Below are positions 10,801-18,442 of a stretch of DNA of 64,000 nucleotides, piece after piece. Source of the DNA: Candidatus Scalindua sp. (lineage in GTDB: Bacteria > Planctomycetota > Brocadiia > Brocadiales > Scalinduaceae); assembly GCA_030748215.1 (NCBI GenBank), contig JASMMK010000037.1, forward strand, positions 43,224-107,223. Reading direction: 5' to 3'. The notes below the pieces were generated by a model. That model saw only the letters and a list, made by a program, of their open reading frames with translations, was not told where the DNA came from and did not search any database. A program made the position numbers and the translations under genes. How positions within the stretch are numbered: the first letter of the stretch is position 1; each line of letters begins with the position of its first letter.

Positions 10801-11259
10801 GATACCTTCCGGTGAAATAATACCGGGCGACACACTGAAACTGCGTGCGTACTCTTCTCCATATTCCTGAACAGGATGATAGATCTCTCCTGCATATTTG
10901 AGTGTAAACCGATCGGTTCCCTCCGGCAGACTGACTTCAAAAAGTTCCATTTTCATACTACTCTGTTGTAGAGATGGACTATCAGCGAAAAATCTACCTG
11001 CTTCCGCACCGGAAGTTTTTCTCAGTATTATATCTTTATCTAAAACTTCAGGTTCGAACCCATGATGAATCGTGAAATAGAGTGGTTCTGATTTCAACAA
11101 CTCCTGTGACAAGACAATTCCATCTACCACCTCTATCAAATGTCTTTCCGGCTCCAGCTTGACCTTAATGTCGTGTGCAACCTGCCCGAATGCTGCTGAC
11201 GAAACGATCAGGACAAAAAAGGTGATCAGTAAGGAACGACAGAATAATCTGTAATTCAT
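7849..11259 (-). CDS. Exported M1 aminopeptidase - M28 peptidase - PDZ fusion
   Basis: A 1136-residue exported protein with three modules. After a signal peptide (about 1-25), the M1 (gluzincin) part has HEILHNWWGNG at residues 306-316 and the third ligand Glu in NWAEGLTTY (about 329), with a GYGMPSF loop in the GAMEN position. Residues about 715-1010 form an M28 zinc peptidase with IGAHYDSHG, GADDNASGVAVLLEFAR and FSAEEAGKLGS, giving the two-metal site. The last 80 residues are a PDZ domain (GSPAEKVGLQKGDIIVRIG). It probably degrades peptides outside the cytoplasm, with the PDZ domain guiding substrate. A GGAG ribosome site precedes the ATG. The gene stands alone and converges on the cNMP-binding gene. 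Confidence 0.92.
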   Translation of the reverse strand: MNYRLFCRSLLITFFVLIVSSAAFGQVAHDIKVKLEPERHLIEVVDGIVLSQELLKSEPLYFTIHHGFEPEVLDKDIILRKTSGAEAGRFFADSPSLQQSSMKMELFEVSLPEGTDRFTLKYAGEIYHPVQEYGEEYARSFSVSPGIISPEGIFLSGSTIWYPHFVDELVTFDLDVELPAGWSSVSQGTRASTETGIDSRRDVWVADTPQEEIYLISSEFTEYSQAAGAVEAMAFLRNPDSQLAQKYLDTTAQYLEMYRKLLGPYPYTKFALVENFWETGYGMPSFTLLGPRVIRFPFILHSSYPHEILHNWWGNGVYTDYEKGNWAEGLTTYLADHLIKEQRGAGVEYRRSVLQKYTNYVTANKEKDFPLTQFRSRHSAVTEAVGYGKTMMLFHMVRQQLGDQNFVKALHKFYRKYKFKVASFVDVKTVFNNVNDESLGPLFEQWVKRTGSPSLKVSQAVAKPKGDGYVLSAIIEQTQEEDPYRLKLPIAVRMEGVAKAYQTSVDIDAKQYKLELNFPMRPLQLDVDPEFDVFRTLDHNESPPALSQVFGAKRVLIVLPASASEPIRLGYQDLADGWWQGRSVNMEIKLDSELDELPDDRAVWLFGWENRFLPVINKALSDYDFVDKESGVSIEGTEMKRTQHSTVVMARHPSNSAHALAWVATDNVAAMPGLGRKLPHYNKYSYLGFTGDEPSNVFKGQWPVVNSPMSIAISQEDGKEVEQTTAKLAPRSALAQLPPVFSEARMLKDIEYLASDELAGRGLGSEGLDRAAEYIANQLTNAGIKPCGDGPDGYFQTWTEDIDMPGRDVVTIKNVIGIIPGRNPEFKGQSVVIGAHYDSHGLGWPDVLKGNKGKIHHGADDNASGVAVLLEFARLVGKKWQPKRTIIFVAFSAEEAGKLGSLHYVNHAEKYPVSKMIAMINLDTVGQLGKDSLTIFGNYSAREWVHIFRGAGYVTGVPIKQSTLDTGNGDEKSFIDAGVPSVHLFSGARDNYHRPSDTADRIDTAGLVKTAAVLKEAVEYLAARPEPLVSTLTVPKGRSAPQAKQPHKKRRVVLGTVPAYDFTGKGVRLDGVTTGSPAEKVGLQKGDIIVRIGETEIEDLESFSDVLKTLQAGNEIMLVFMRDGTEHTVTPKVVER

Positions 11260-11383
11260 TTATTTTCTCCGCTAATTATGGTAATTCTTACCGTTTTTCT
11301 TATTAATTACCTTTCTATTATAATCATACTATTTCCACAATCTACTAAATTGTCGTTTCATTAAATTGATCAAAGTAAAATAT

Positions 11384-11413
11384 TTGACTGAGGGTTATGG
11401 GCTATGTTACTAT
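11384..11413 (+). promoter_or_regulatory. Promoter of the dehydratase-like module, nearly leaderless
   Basis: TTGACT (11384-11389), 18-base spacer, TACTAT (11408-11413). Transcription would start around 11420, only a few bases before the ATG at 11423, and no Shine-Dalgarno sequence is seen before that ATG. This suggests a leaderless message. Confidence 0.45.
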
Positions 11414-11422
11414 TTTTAGAAT

Positions 11423-12526
11423 ATGGAGAAACAGAGAGGTTTTTTTGACATAGATGAGGTAAATAGTTCGGCAGGTACTGACGGTCGAATCGGTTTTTTA
11501 TCTATAAACGTGCCTGAGGAGTTAATTATCGCGGCAGGAAGGACGCCTTTTCGTGTCTGCGGTAGTGAAAAACCGGCAAAACTGGCTAATGCTTACCTTC
11601 CCAAGACATTTGATCCATATGTGCTTGATAGTCTTGAAGGGGCACTGGATGGAACCTACTCTTTTCTGGACGGAGTTATTATAGCAAATATCAGCGACGG
11701 ACATCGCAGGCTCTATGACGCCTGGCGGACAGGTGCTCCTTCTGCGAAGGTATTTTTCCTTGATATACCCAAGAGCTCAGATGCACTCGGTTTAAAAGCA
11801 TTTAACCTCTTCCTGTCTCACCTGAAGCGTGATCTGGAGAAGACTTTTGGAGTGGAGATAACAGACGAGAAATTAAAAGAAGCCATTCATATCTGTAACA
11901 CAACGCGAACACTCCTTACAAAACTGAGTGAGAAAAGAAAAAGCAATTCTATTCCATTTACAGGTAAAGAGTTTTTTGAGATGACCAAATGGTGTCAGTC
12001 TAATGATAAACAGACGGTAAACCGTGCTCTCAAAGGATTCCTTGAGAAATGTGAAAAAGTTGAATCAAACGGTTCTCAAGTAACTACAGACGGCCCTCGA
12101 ATAATGATTATGGGCAGCTTTATGGGATCGTCAAGTTTTATCGGCCTTATAGAGTCTTTAGGAGCAAATGTGGTATGCGAGGATCTCTGCCTGGGAATGC
12201 AGTACCTTTCTACTGAGGTTGATGAAAAACCGGACAATCCCGTTGAAGCACTGGCACAGAGATACCTTACCATACCAACTGCGCGAATGGTGGATACGGA
12301 AGCGAGATGGAACTATCTCCTCAATATGACAGAAGAGTACTCTATTGACGGCATTGTCTATTTTGCCCTTAAATTTGATGATACTCATCTTTTCGAGTAC
12401 CCTTATATAAAAAACAAATTCCAGAAAGAGGGATATCCACTACTATTCATTGAAGCAGAGAATTTTGTAACAAATCTTGGACAGATAGAGACAAGAGTAC
12501 AGGCCTTTACTGAAATGCTTGTATAA
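11423..12526 (+). CDS. 2-hydroxyacyl-CoA dehydratase / benzoyl-CoA reductase-like subunit, cysteine-poor
   Basis: A 367-residue member of the HgdA/HgdB/BcrB/BcrC family, whose subunits normally bind a [4Fe-4S] cluster and use single electrons from an ATPase activase to reduce or dehydrate acyl-CoA. The fold markers are clear: VPEELIIAAGRTPFRVCG (30-47), YSFLDGVIIANISDGHRRLYDAW (79-101), and EYPYIKNKF near 325. The usual cluster cysteines are largely replaced: the segment after AYLPK reads FDPY (63-66) where a Cys is expected, the CDG motif reads SDG (Ser91), and the KFCD motif reads KFDD (319-320). Only Cys256 (EDLCLG) remains. It is the first gene of a three-gene run with the second subunit (45-base gap) and the activase. 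I infer a cluster-free partner subunit; the substrate is unknown. Confidence 0.85.
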   Translation: MEKQRGFFDIDEVNSSAGTDGRIGFLSINVPEELIIAAGRTPFRVCGSEKPAKLANAYLPKTFDPYVLDSLEGALDGTYSFLDGVIIANISDGHRRLYDAWRTGAPSAKVFFLDIPKSSDALGLKAFNLFLSHLKRDLEKTFGVEITDEKLKEAIHICNTTRTLLTKLSEKRKSNSIPFTGKEFFEMTKWCQSNDKQTVNRALKGFLEKCEKVESNGSQVTTDGPRIMIMGSFMGSSSFIGLIESLGANVVCEDLCLGMQYLSTEVDEKPDNPVEALAQRYLTIPTARMVDTEARWNYLLNMTEEYSIDGIVYFALKFDDTHLFEYPYIKNKFQKEGYPLLFIEAENFVTNLGQIETRVQAFTEMLV

Positions 12527-12540
12527 CTAAAAAACAATCA

Positions 12541-12563
12541 CACTAAGACACTAAGGCACAGAG
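12541..12563 (+). repeat. Short dispersed-repeat-like element
   Basis: The segment between the two dehydratase subunits reads CACTAAGACACTAAGGCACAGAG. It resembles, less closely, the AAGGCGCA(A/G)AGAGCGCAAAG elements at 17362-17381 and 18409-18428. Such units are common intergenic repeats in environmental genomes; the role is unknown. Confidence 0.35.
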
Positions 12564-12571
12564 AATAAATT

Positions 12572-13819
12572 ATGACAGTAACAGAGACAAAAAGGCAGCA
12601 GCAGAAACGGTACTTCAGTGATCAATTTCAGAACAGAATGAAACGGCCACGTTTCTACTCTCCACTGAAAGGTTCACAGGCAAGAGAGAGGGCCATGTAT
12701 AAACTGTTTATGGAGAGCTTCCGCGACACCTCTACGGTTGTCTGGAAGAGTACATTTGTACCGTCAGAAATTATATACGCAATTGGAGGAGTGCCATTAT
12801 ATATTGAAACCTTCAGTGCCATGGCAGCTGGGGTTGACATGTGTACCGATATGCTTACCGCTTCGGAAAATCAGGGATTTTCACGGGACTCTTGTACATT
12901 TTTGAGAGGTGTCCTTGGTGCGTCCCGTAAAGATATTCTACCCAAACCTGATGCGCTTATATCCAGTTCATACTATTGCGACGGAGATCCGATGATCTTT
13001 GATATCTTCGCGGAAGAGTACAAAAGTCTGCACCACTACCTTCACATTCCTTTCTTCTCGGAAGGAGAAGACGCCTGCGATTTAGTAGCGGATCAATTGG
13101 AAGAGATAACTCTTTCGATAGCCCGTGAAACAGGCAGTGAATTCAGTCGTGATAAATTATCAGAAACCATTGCAATCTCTAATGAAGCCTGCAACTATTT
13201 TAAGAAGGCAATGGACCTGAGGAAGCACAAACCCAGCCCTATGCTCGGTTGTGAAGCTATTGACCACATCGGATCTATCTCGCAGTTGTGGGGTTCGAAA
13301 TCGTTTGTAAGGATTTCAAAGCTTTTGTGTGAAGAGTTGGAAGAGAGAATTGAAAAAGGGATATCCGCTGTTGAAGACGAGCAGCATAGGTTACTATGGT
13401 GCCACTTAAGGCCCTATTATAATGATGAGATCTTCCAGTACCTTGAGATTGAACACAACGCTGTTGTCGCATTCGAAATGGTAAATCTGATTACGTGGGA
13501 TGAGATGGACCCGCAAAAGCCGTTTCAATCGCTTGCTAAAAAACTTCTGGCTAACCAGTCCATCGGCCCCTACGAAAGAATGTCCAGATGGATTTCAACA
13601 ATGATTAAAGAGTACTCAATAGATGGTATCATATGGATGGCGCCATGGGGCTGTAGACACTTCAACAGCCTTTCCCAGATGGTAAAGGAAAGCCTTCGTA
13701 AGGAAGGAGATATTCCATTTTATATATTAGACCTTGAATGTGTGGATAAGAGAAACTATTCAAAAGAACAGGTAAGAACACGTCTAGATGCGTTTCTGGA
13801 AGTTCTGGAAGATAAATAG
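12572..13819 (+). CDS. 2-hydroxyacyl-CoA dehydratase / benzoyl-CoA reductase-like subunit, cluster-binding
   Basis: A 415-residue partner of the preceding gene. It keeps the cysteines expected to hold a [4Fe-4S] cluster: Cys108 (SRDSCTFLRG), Cys136 (SSYYCDGDPM) and Cys361 (WGCRHF). Fold markers are VPSEIIYAIGGVP (63-75) and YSIDGIIWMAPWGCR (348-362), matching the IDGIVYFALKFDD region of the first subunit. Together the two should form a heterodimer in which only this chain binds a cluster. It is followed after 17 bases by the activase, so the three proteins are surely made together. The substrate is unknown; benzoyl-CoA reduction, 2-hydroxyacyl-CoA dehydration and an unknown lipid-related reaction are all possible. 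Confidence 0.87.
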   Translation: MTVTETKRQQQKRYFSDQFQNRMKRPRFYSPLKGSQARERAMYKLFMESFRDTSTVVWKSTFVPSEIIYAIGGVPLYIETFSAMAAGVDMCTDMLTASENQGFSRDSCTFLRGVLGASRKDILPKPDALISSSYYCDGDPMIFDIFAEEYKSLHHYLHIPFFSEGEDACDLVADQLEEITLSIARETGSEFSRDKLSETIAISNEACNYFKKAMDLRKHKPSPMLGCEAIDHIGSISQLWGSKSFVRISKLLCEELEERIEKGISAVEDEQHRLLWCHLRPYYNDEIFQYLEIEHNAVVAFEMVNLITWDEMDPQKPFQSLAKKLLANQSIGPYERMSRWISTMIKEYSIDGIIWMAPWGCRHFNSLSQMVKESLRKEGDIPFYILDLECVDKRNYSKEQVRTRLDAFLEVLEDK

Positions 13820-13836
13820 GAAGGATAAAAGCAGAG

Positions 13837-14640
13837 ATGATAACAGCAGGTATTGATATCGGTTCCGTATCAACTGAAGTTGTATTGGCAGGAGAGGAGA
13901 ATGAGATATTAAGTTACGTCGTACTCCCCTCTCAGATAGATATGGAGAAAACGGCGAATGAGGCCCTTGATGCAGCCCTGGAAAGGGCAAATCTTACCAA
14001 AGAAAATATTGACTATACAGTCGCGACCGGTTATGGTCGCAATAATGTTCCGTTCGCGGACAAATCTGTCACTGAGATTACATGCCATGCTCAGGGCGCA
14101 CATCATTTCTTCCCAAATACGAGAACGATAATAGATATCGGCGGACAGGATTCCAAAGCGATCGCGATAATGACCCGGAAAAATAACAAAGCCAAGGTAG
14201 TTGATTTTATGATGAATGATAAATGTGCCGCAGGCACAGGAAGGTTTCTGGAAGTTATGGCAGGAGTGCTGGATGTCGATATAAATGATATGGGAACGCT
14301 GTCTCAGAAGTCATCAAAGGAAACATCAATCAGCAGTATGTGTACCGTATTCGCTGAATCTGAAGTAATCTCCCTGATCCATCAGAAGCTTCCTAAGGAG
14401 GACATTATCAGCGGTCTTCACTCCGCAATTGCAAGGAAGGTATTAAGCCTCGTGCAACGAGTCCCTATCGAAGAGGAGATAACGCTCACCGGAGGCGTAA
14501 TGAAGAACATCGGTGTTTGTGAGAAGCTGAAGGAAGAACTAGCACCCAAAAAAGTCAACCTTCCGGACGAACCTCAAATAGCGGGAGCACTTGGTGCAGC
14601 AATAATTGCAAAAAAACATGTTGCTGTGCAGACGAATTAG
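13837..14640 (+). CDS. Acyl-CoA dehydratase activase (BcrD/BadG/HgdC family ATPase)
   Basis: A 267-residue ASKHA-fold ATPase that, as a homodimer with a bridging [4Fe-4S] cluster, drives low-potential electrons into the dehydratase. It shows AGIDIGSVSTEVVL at the start (phosphate 1), IIDIGGQDSKAIAI (phosphate 2), NDKCAAGTGRFLE with the first cluster Cys, MCTVFAESEV with the second, TLTGGVMKN, and the C-terminal EPQIAGALGAA. All canonical residues are present and the length is normal, so the ATP-driven part of the system looks intact. It is the third gene of the run begun at 11423. A good promoter just after it (14644-14673) separates it from the radical SAM gene. Confidence 0.95.
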   Translation: MITAGIDIGSVSTEVVLAGEENEILSYVVLPSQIDMEKTANEALDAALERANLTKENIDYTVATGYGRNNVPFADKSVTEITCHAQGAHHFFPNTRTIIDIGGQDSKAIAIMTRKNNKAKVVDFMMNDKCAAGTGRFLEVMAGVLDVDINDMGTLSQKSSKETSISSMCTVFAESEVISLIHQKLPKEDIISGLHSAIARKVLSLVQRVPIEEEITLTGGVMKNIGVCEKLKEELAPKKVNLPDEPQIAGALGAAIIAKKHVAVQTN

Positions 14641-14643
14641 ATT

Positions 14644-14673
14644 TTGACAATGACCTAAGCATTAAAGTATAAT
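14644..14673 (+). promoter_or_regulatory. Near-consensus sigma-70-like promoter
   Basis: TTGACA (14644-14649), 18-base spacer, TATAAT (14668-14673). Both hexamers are perfect. It faces the radical SAM gene at 14808, giving a leader of about 125 bases. Confidence 0.7.
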
Positions 14674-14807
14674 GCGCATTAATAATCACGTTGAGTACGT
14701 CCCACCAATTCTATGTTTAGTGTTATAGTAAACGCAGTCAAAGTAAGGCTTTACCTCTTCTATCACGATAATTAGTGTGCTTTTATAACTTGTAGTGAAG
14801 CAAAGTC

Positions 14808-16337
14808 ATGAAGAAAGTATTGTTGGTATACCCTGAATTCCCTATATCATTTTGGGGGCTTCAGCATGCTATAGAGTTTATCGGAAAAAAGGCTAACATG
14901 CCGCCGCTCGGACTGCTTACTATTGCCGGCATGCTTCCAAAAGACCGCTACGAGTTAAAGCTTGTCGATATGAATGTCACTTCTCTCAGGAGTGAACATA
15001 TCTCATGGGCAGATTTTGTTCTAACCTCATCCCAGATTGCCCAGCAAAAATCACTGCGATCTGTAATTGCAGAATGCAACCTGTCAGGTGTACCTGTAGT
15101 GGTTGGAGGGCCGCTTGCCACATCATACCATGATGATATTGAAGGCGTGGATCATTTTGTCTTAGGTGAGGGAGAAGAAATTTTCCCTGAATTTCTTGCG
15201 GATTTTGAAAATGGCAATGCGAAGAAAATCTATCGTGCCTCAAGACTGCCTGAAATGTCGAAAGCAGTATCACCTCGTTTTGACCTTCTGGACCTAAACG
15301 CATACAGGTCTATGGCTGCACAGTTTTCCAGAGGGTGTCCTTTTGATTGTGAATTCTGTGAAATTACGAATCTCTTTGGCAAAATACCCCGGACCAAATC
15401 GAATGAGCAGATGCTGGATGATTTTGAAATTCTTTTTGACATCGGATGGCGCGGACCTATCTTTCTCGTCGACGACAATTTCATCGGAAATAAAGCTAAT
15501 GCGTTACGCCTCTTAAGTGCAATTGCGGATTGGCAGAAAGAGAAAAACTACCCATTCTCCTTTTACACTGAGGCCAGCATGACACTCGCTGAGCTGGAAC
15601 CATTACTGGATTCTATGGTAGAGGCCAGGCTTACTTCAGTATTCCTGGGAATTGAGAGCCCAAATCCGGATACGCTTAAGAAATTGAATAAGAACCAAAA
15701 CACCAAGAAAAATGAGGACGATTACCTGCACAATGCAGTCAAGACTATTCAGAAAAAGGGTATTATGGTTGCGGGTGGATTTATCCTGGGATTAGATGGA
15801 GATGGGCCGGAAATCTTTGACACACAAATTAACTTTATCAAGGATACCGGAATTGCAATTGCCGTAGTCGGGTTATTGACAGTAGTACGGGGAACAGACC
15901 TTTATAACCGGCTTGAACGGGAAGGACGGCTCATCAGAGAGTCCATTTGTGACAATATGGATGCCAATTTAAACTATATTCCAGAGTTGGACAAACAGAA
16001 TCTTATCAAAGGATATAAGCACGTCCTTAAAGAGCTTTACGATCCAACACTGTCTAACTATTTTAAACGTTGTCTGGCACAGTTTAAAAATATGGAATCT
16101 GTCAAGTACGACAGTATACACATAGGAAAAACTGAAGTGCTCGCAATTATGATATCTTTCAAGCGGCAGATATTATCAAAGCAGGGATATGCATATTTGA
16201 AGTTCCTTTTAAGAACAATTCTCCAATATCCCAAGATGTTAAAATATGCGTTTGAAATGGCAATAGTAGGCTATCACCTGCAGAAGCATGCAGAACACAT
16301 CCTGCTGAATTGTAAAGATATTCAGAATGATAAATAG
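14808..16337 (+). CDS. B12-binding-domain radical SAM protein (DUF4070-like)
   Basis: A 509-residue protein. The first 130 residues have the Rossmann-like B12-binding layout (LLVYPEFPISFWGLQHAIEF, PPLGLLTIAGMLP, LVDMNV, VVGGPLATSY, VDHFVLGEGEEIFPEF). The radical SAM core follows with SRGCPFDCEFCEI (CxxxCxxC, about residue 172-184), the LVDDNFIGNK and FLGIESPN motifs, and a C-terminal helical part like DUF4070. Such proteins do methylations or carbon-skeleton chemistry on lipids, hopanoids or cofactors. The substrate is not readable here. It has its own near-consensus promoter and stands alone, so a link to the dehydratase-like module upstream is only positional. Confidence 0.87.
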   Translation: MKKVLLVYPEFPISFWGLQHAIEFIGKKANMPPLGLLTIAGMLPKDRYELKLVDMNVTSLRSEHISWADFVLTSSQIAQQKSLRSVIAECNLSGVPVVVGGPLATSYHDDIEGVDHFVLGEGEEIFPEFLADFENGNAKKIYRASRLPEMSKAVSPRFDLLDLNAYRSMAAQFSRGCPFDCEFCEITNLFGKIPRTKSNEQMLDDFEILFDIGWRGPIFLVDDNFIGNKANALRLLSAIADWQKEKNYPFSFYTEASMTLAELEPLLDSMVEARLTSVFLGIESPNPDTLKKLNKNQNTKKNEDDYLHNAVKTIQKKGIMVAGGFILGLDGDGPEIFDTQINFIKDTGIAIAVVGLLTVVRGTDLYNRLEREGRLIRESICDNMDANLNYIPELDKQNLIKGYKHVLKELYDPTLSNYFKRCLAQFKNMESVKYDSIHIGKTEVLAIMISFKRQILSKQGYAYLKFLLRTILQYPKMLKYAFEMAIVGYHLQKHAEHILLNCKDIQNDK

Positions 16338-17011
16338 TACTGCTTTGCCTGTCTTCAGAGATCATCCTCTTCTCTTTTCTCAATTACCTTAATACAGCTT
16401 TTATCTACCAAACTCATTATAGTTCAACAAAAACTACAATCATTTTTCAGGTTTTATTGAAGAAGATCAAGAACTATCCCAATAATATCATTTATGAAAG
16501 CGGTTGATTTAAACCAATTAATTATTATCATTTTAATAATTATTTAACAAGATTACGCTTATACATATATTGCATATAAACCATATAAGAGACATAGTTT
16601 TAAACGTTACAAAACAGTTGAACAACGGCTGATATAAGACATTTTCTAATATAATTATTAGTGCTGAATTAATATACAAAGCGTCTAAATTTCAGAATAG
16701 TTGGAAGGCAAATAAACCTTACCCAAAGCTATAAGAGATTAAACTTTTTTCAAAAAAACCTACTTCTAAGGCGTTACATATACAATAGTTATAAAGTAAA
16801 GCCCTTTCTACCAGAAGCAGGGTTATTGATTTTTGAAGTAGGTAAAGTTAAAAGCAGATTTAATAATAGATAACAAGATTTATTATTGGCAGGTCTTTTG
16901 CGTGATTTAATGGCACGCCGTTAAATTACCTCTACCACATTAACGTATTACCAATACCTTAATGTGGTAGAGGTAATATTTTTTTGATCTTTTATAAAGG
17001 AGGATTGAAAG
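16338..17011 (+). other. 674-base AT-rich stretch without a protein gene
   Basis: No reading frame with a ribosome site or recognisable product is visible on either strand, and no tRNA fold is seen. The stretch is very AT-rich up to about 16900 and ends in a perfect 19-base-pair hairpin with a T-run (16925-16984), as expected for the end of a transcript. An untranslated RNA ending at that hairpin is therefore possible, or a long leader with an attenuator for the small gene at 17012. Confidence 0.4.
16925..16977 (+). terminator. Perfect 19-bp hairpin followed by T-run
   Basis: Left arm 16925-16943 (ATTACCTCTACCACATTAA) pairs perfectly with right arm 16959-16977, with a 15-base loop, followed by ATTTTTTT. 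It is an intrinsic terminator by structure, but sits only about 20 bases upstream of the ribosome site of the 53-residue gene at 17012. So it either ends an upstream RNA or acts as an attenuator. Confidence 0.7.
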
Positions 17012-17173
17012 ATGGATGTAAAACTGGAATGCGGTACATATGGTAAGACAGAAGAACCAGCAAGAATTGGAGATACTGTAACACTTGAGATATGCGACGA
17101 TAACGAAAACAATGTTGAAGTGACTGGAGTAGTTACAGAAAGGTACTATCGCGGACAGCTTTTGCCGCAGTAA
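17012..17173 (+). CDS. Small conserved-looking protein, 53 residues
   Basis: The gene starts at an ATG with an excellent AAAGGAGG ribosome site at about 16996-17003, and ends in TAA just before a terminator, so I consider it real although short. The product begins MDVKLECGTYGKTEEPARIG and ends RYYRGQLLPQ; it is acidic with two cysteines (C7 and one in LEICDD), probably a small all-beta domain. No family is recognised. A strong hairpin in front and a terminator behind make it a separate one-gene unit. Confidence 0.7.
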   Translation: MDVKLECGTYGKTEEPARIGDTVTLEICDDNENNVEVTGVVTERYYRGQLLPQ

Positions 17174-17210
17174 TCAAACCGGTACAACTTTGTGACCAGA
17201 TATTTTATGA

Positions 17211-17248
17211 AGGGGCGTAGGTAGTCAAATACCAGTGCCCCTTTTTTT
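17211..17248 (+). terminator. Intrinsic terminator after the 53-residue gene
   Basis: AGGGGC (17211-17216) pairs with GCCCCT (17237-17242), followed by a run of seven T. It lies about 38 bases after the stop of the small gene. Confidence 0.6.
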
Positions 17249-17361
17249 ATTTCTGTCAACAGATCGGGTTTGACCCCAAGCCACTTCTCACCTGTTTTCT
17301 CAACACCCGTATATTTGCCCTTCCTCGTAAACTGCAACTCGCAACACCCCTTAATTCTTCC

Positions 17362-17381
17362 CTTTGCGCTCTTTGCGCCTT
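17362..17381 (-). repeat. Dispersed repeat, left copy flanking nfo
   Basis: On the minus strand this reads AAGGCGCAAAGAGCGCAAAG. A copy with one mismatch lies at 18409-18428 in the opposite orientation, so the two flank the endonuclease IV gene as an inverted pair. The wider similarity includes CACAAAGG-like sequence in this copy only. Confidence 0.6.
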
Positions 17382-17527
17382 TGTGTGAGTTTTTTTATTT
17401 TCATATATGTCTGTCCTTGTGGATCTCTGCAATAAATCCTTGTAATCAAACCCGTTAAATGTACAATATTTACTGATAATTTAGCAAATATAGATACAAA
17501 TATTGCTTATATATAGGAACAAATGAG

Positions 17528-18370
17528 ATGAAACGAGTCGGGGCTCATGTAAGTGCAGGTGGCGGCGTTGAGAACGCTCCATTGAACGCTAAAGCAATAG
17601 GTGCAAAGGCGCTTGCCCTCTTTACGAAGAATCAGAGACAGTGGAAGGCAAAGCCGTTTACCAGCGATAATATTGATAAATTCAAGGAAAACTGTAAAGA
17701 GTGCGGGTATCTGCCGGAATATGTACTCCCGCATGACAGTTACCTGATAAACCTTGGACATCCGGAAAAAGAGGGGTTGGAGAAATCGAGAGATGCTTTT
17801 CTTGATGAGATGCAACGATGTGAACAGCTGGGCTTGACATTGCTGAATTTTCACCCGGGCAGCCATCTTAAGAAGATCGAAGAGGATGCCTGCCTGAAGA
17901 GAATCGCAGAGTCGATTAACATCGCCCTGGACAGGACTAAAGGTGTTACAGCAGTCATAGAGAATACTGCCGGTCAGGGGACCAATATGGGCTTCCGGTT
18001 TGAACATTTAGCCGCTATCATAGATGACGTTGAGGATAAAACGAGAGTAGGTGTCTGCCTGGATACCTGCCACACTTTTACTGCCGGTTACGATCTTCGA
18101 ACAAAGAAGACCTTTAAGGCGACAATGGATGAGTTCGAGAAAATCGTCGGGTTTAAATATCTGAGCGGAATGCACTTGAATGATTCAAAGCCTGATCTCG
18201 GCGCCCGTGTGGACAGGCATCAGAGTATCGGTAAGGGAAAGTTGGGAGTTGAACCGTTCCGTTTTATTATGAACGACAAACGCTTTGATGAGATCCCCAT
18301 GGTGCTGGAGACGATAGATGATACGATCTGGGCAGAGGAGATAAAGCTGTTGTATAGTCTTGAGAAATGA
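17528..18370 (+). CDS. nfo: Deoxyribonuclease IV (AP endonuclease)
   Basis: Endonuclease IV cuts 5' to abasic sites in DNA and repairs oxidised strand ends, using three zinc ions. The 280-residue TIM-barrel protein shows [16 protein letters not shown] at the start, [10 protein letters not shown] (zinc His), VIENTAGQG (zinc Glu), [18 protein letters not shown] (zinc Asp and His), [24 protein letters not shown] and PMVLET near the end, all diagnostic. The ATG at 17528 is chosen over 17523, which gives only two codons; AGGAAC lies upstream. It is flanked on both sides by an inverted pair of 20-base repeats. Confidence 0.97.
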   Translation: MKRVGAHVSAGGGVENAPLNAKAIGAKALALFTKNQRQWKAKPFTSDNIDKFKENCKECGYLPEYVLPHDSYLINLGHPEKEGLEKSRDAFLDEMQRCEQLGLTLLNFHPGSHLKKIEEDACLKRIAESINIALDRTKGVTAVIENTAGQGTNMGFRFEHLAAIIDDVEDKTRVGVCLDTCHTFTAGYDLRTKKTFKATMDEFEKIVGFKYLSGMHLNDSKPDLGARVDRHQSIGKGKLGVEPFRFIMNDKRFDEIPMVLETIDDTIWAEEIKLLYSLEK

Positions 18371-18408
18371 TCTTTTCACCGCACCCGCCAAACAACACGT
18401 CGGGCAGG

Positions 18409-18428
18409 AAGGCGCAGAGAGCGCAAAG
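18409..18428 (+). repeat. Dispersed repeat, right copy flanking nfo
   Basis: AAGGCGCAGAGAGCGCAAAG, 19 of 20 identical to the reverse complement of 17362-17381. It sits just upstream of the M16 protease gene. Confidence 0.6.
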
Positions 18429-18442
18429 AAAAAATTAATATA

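Noticed and set aside
16338..16924. tRNA or CRISPR array in the long non-coding stretch
   Set aside because: No cloverleaf, CCA end or regularly spaced direct repeats could be found.
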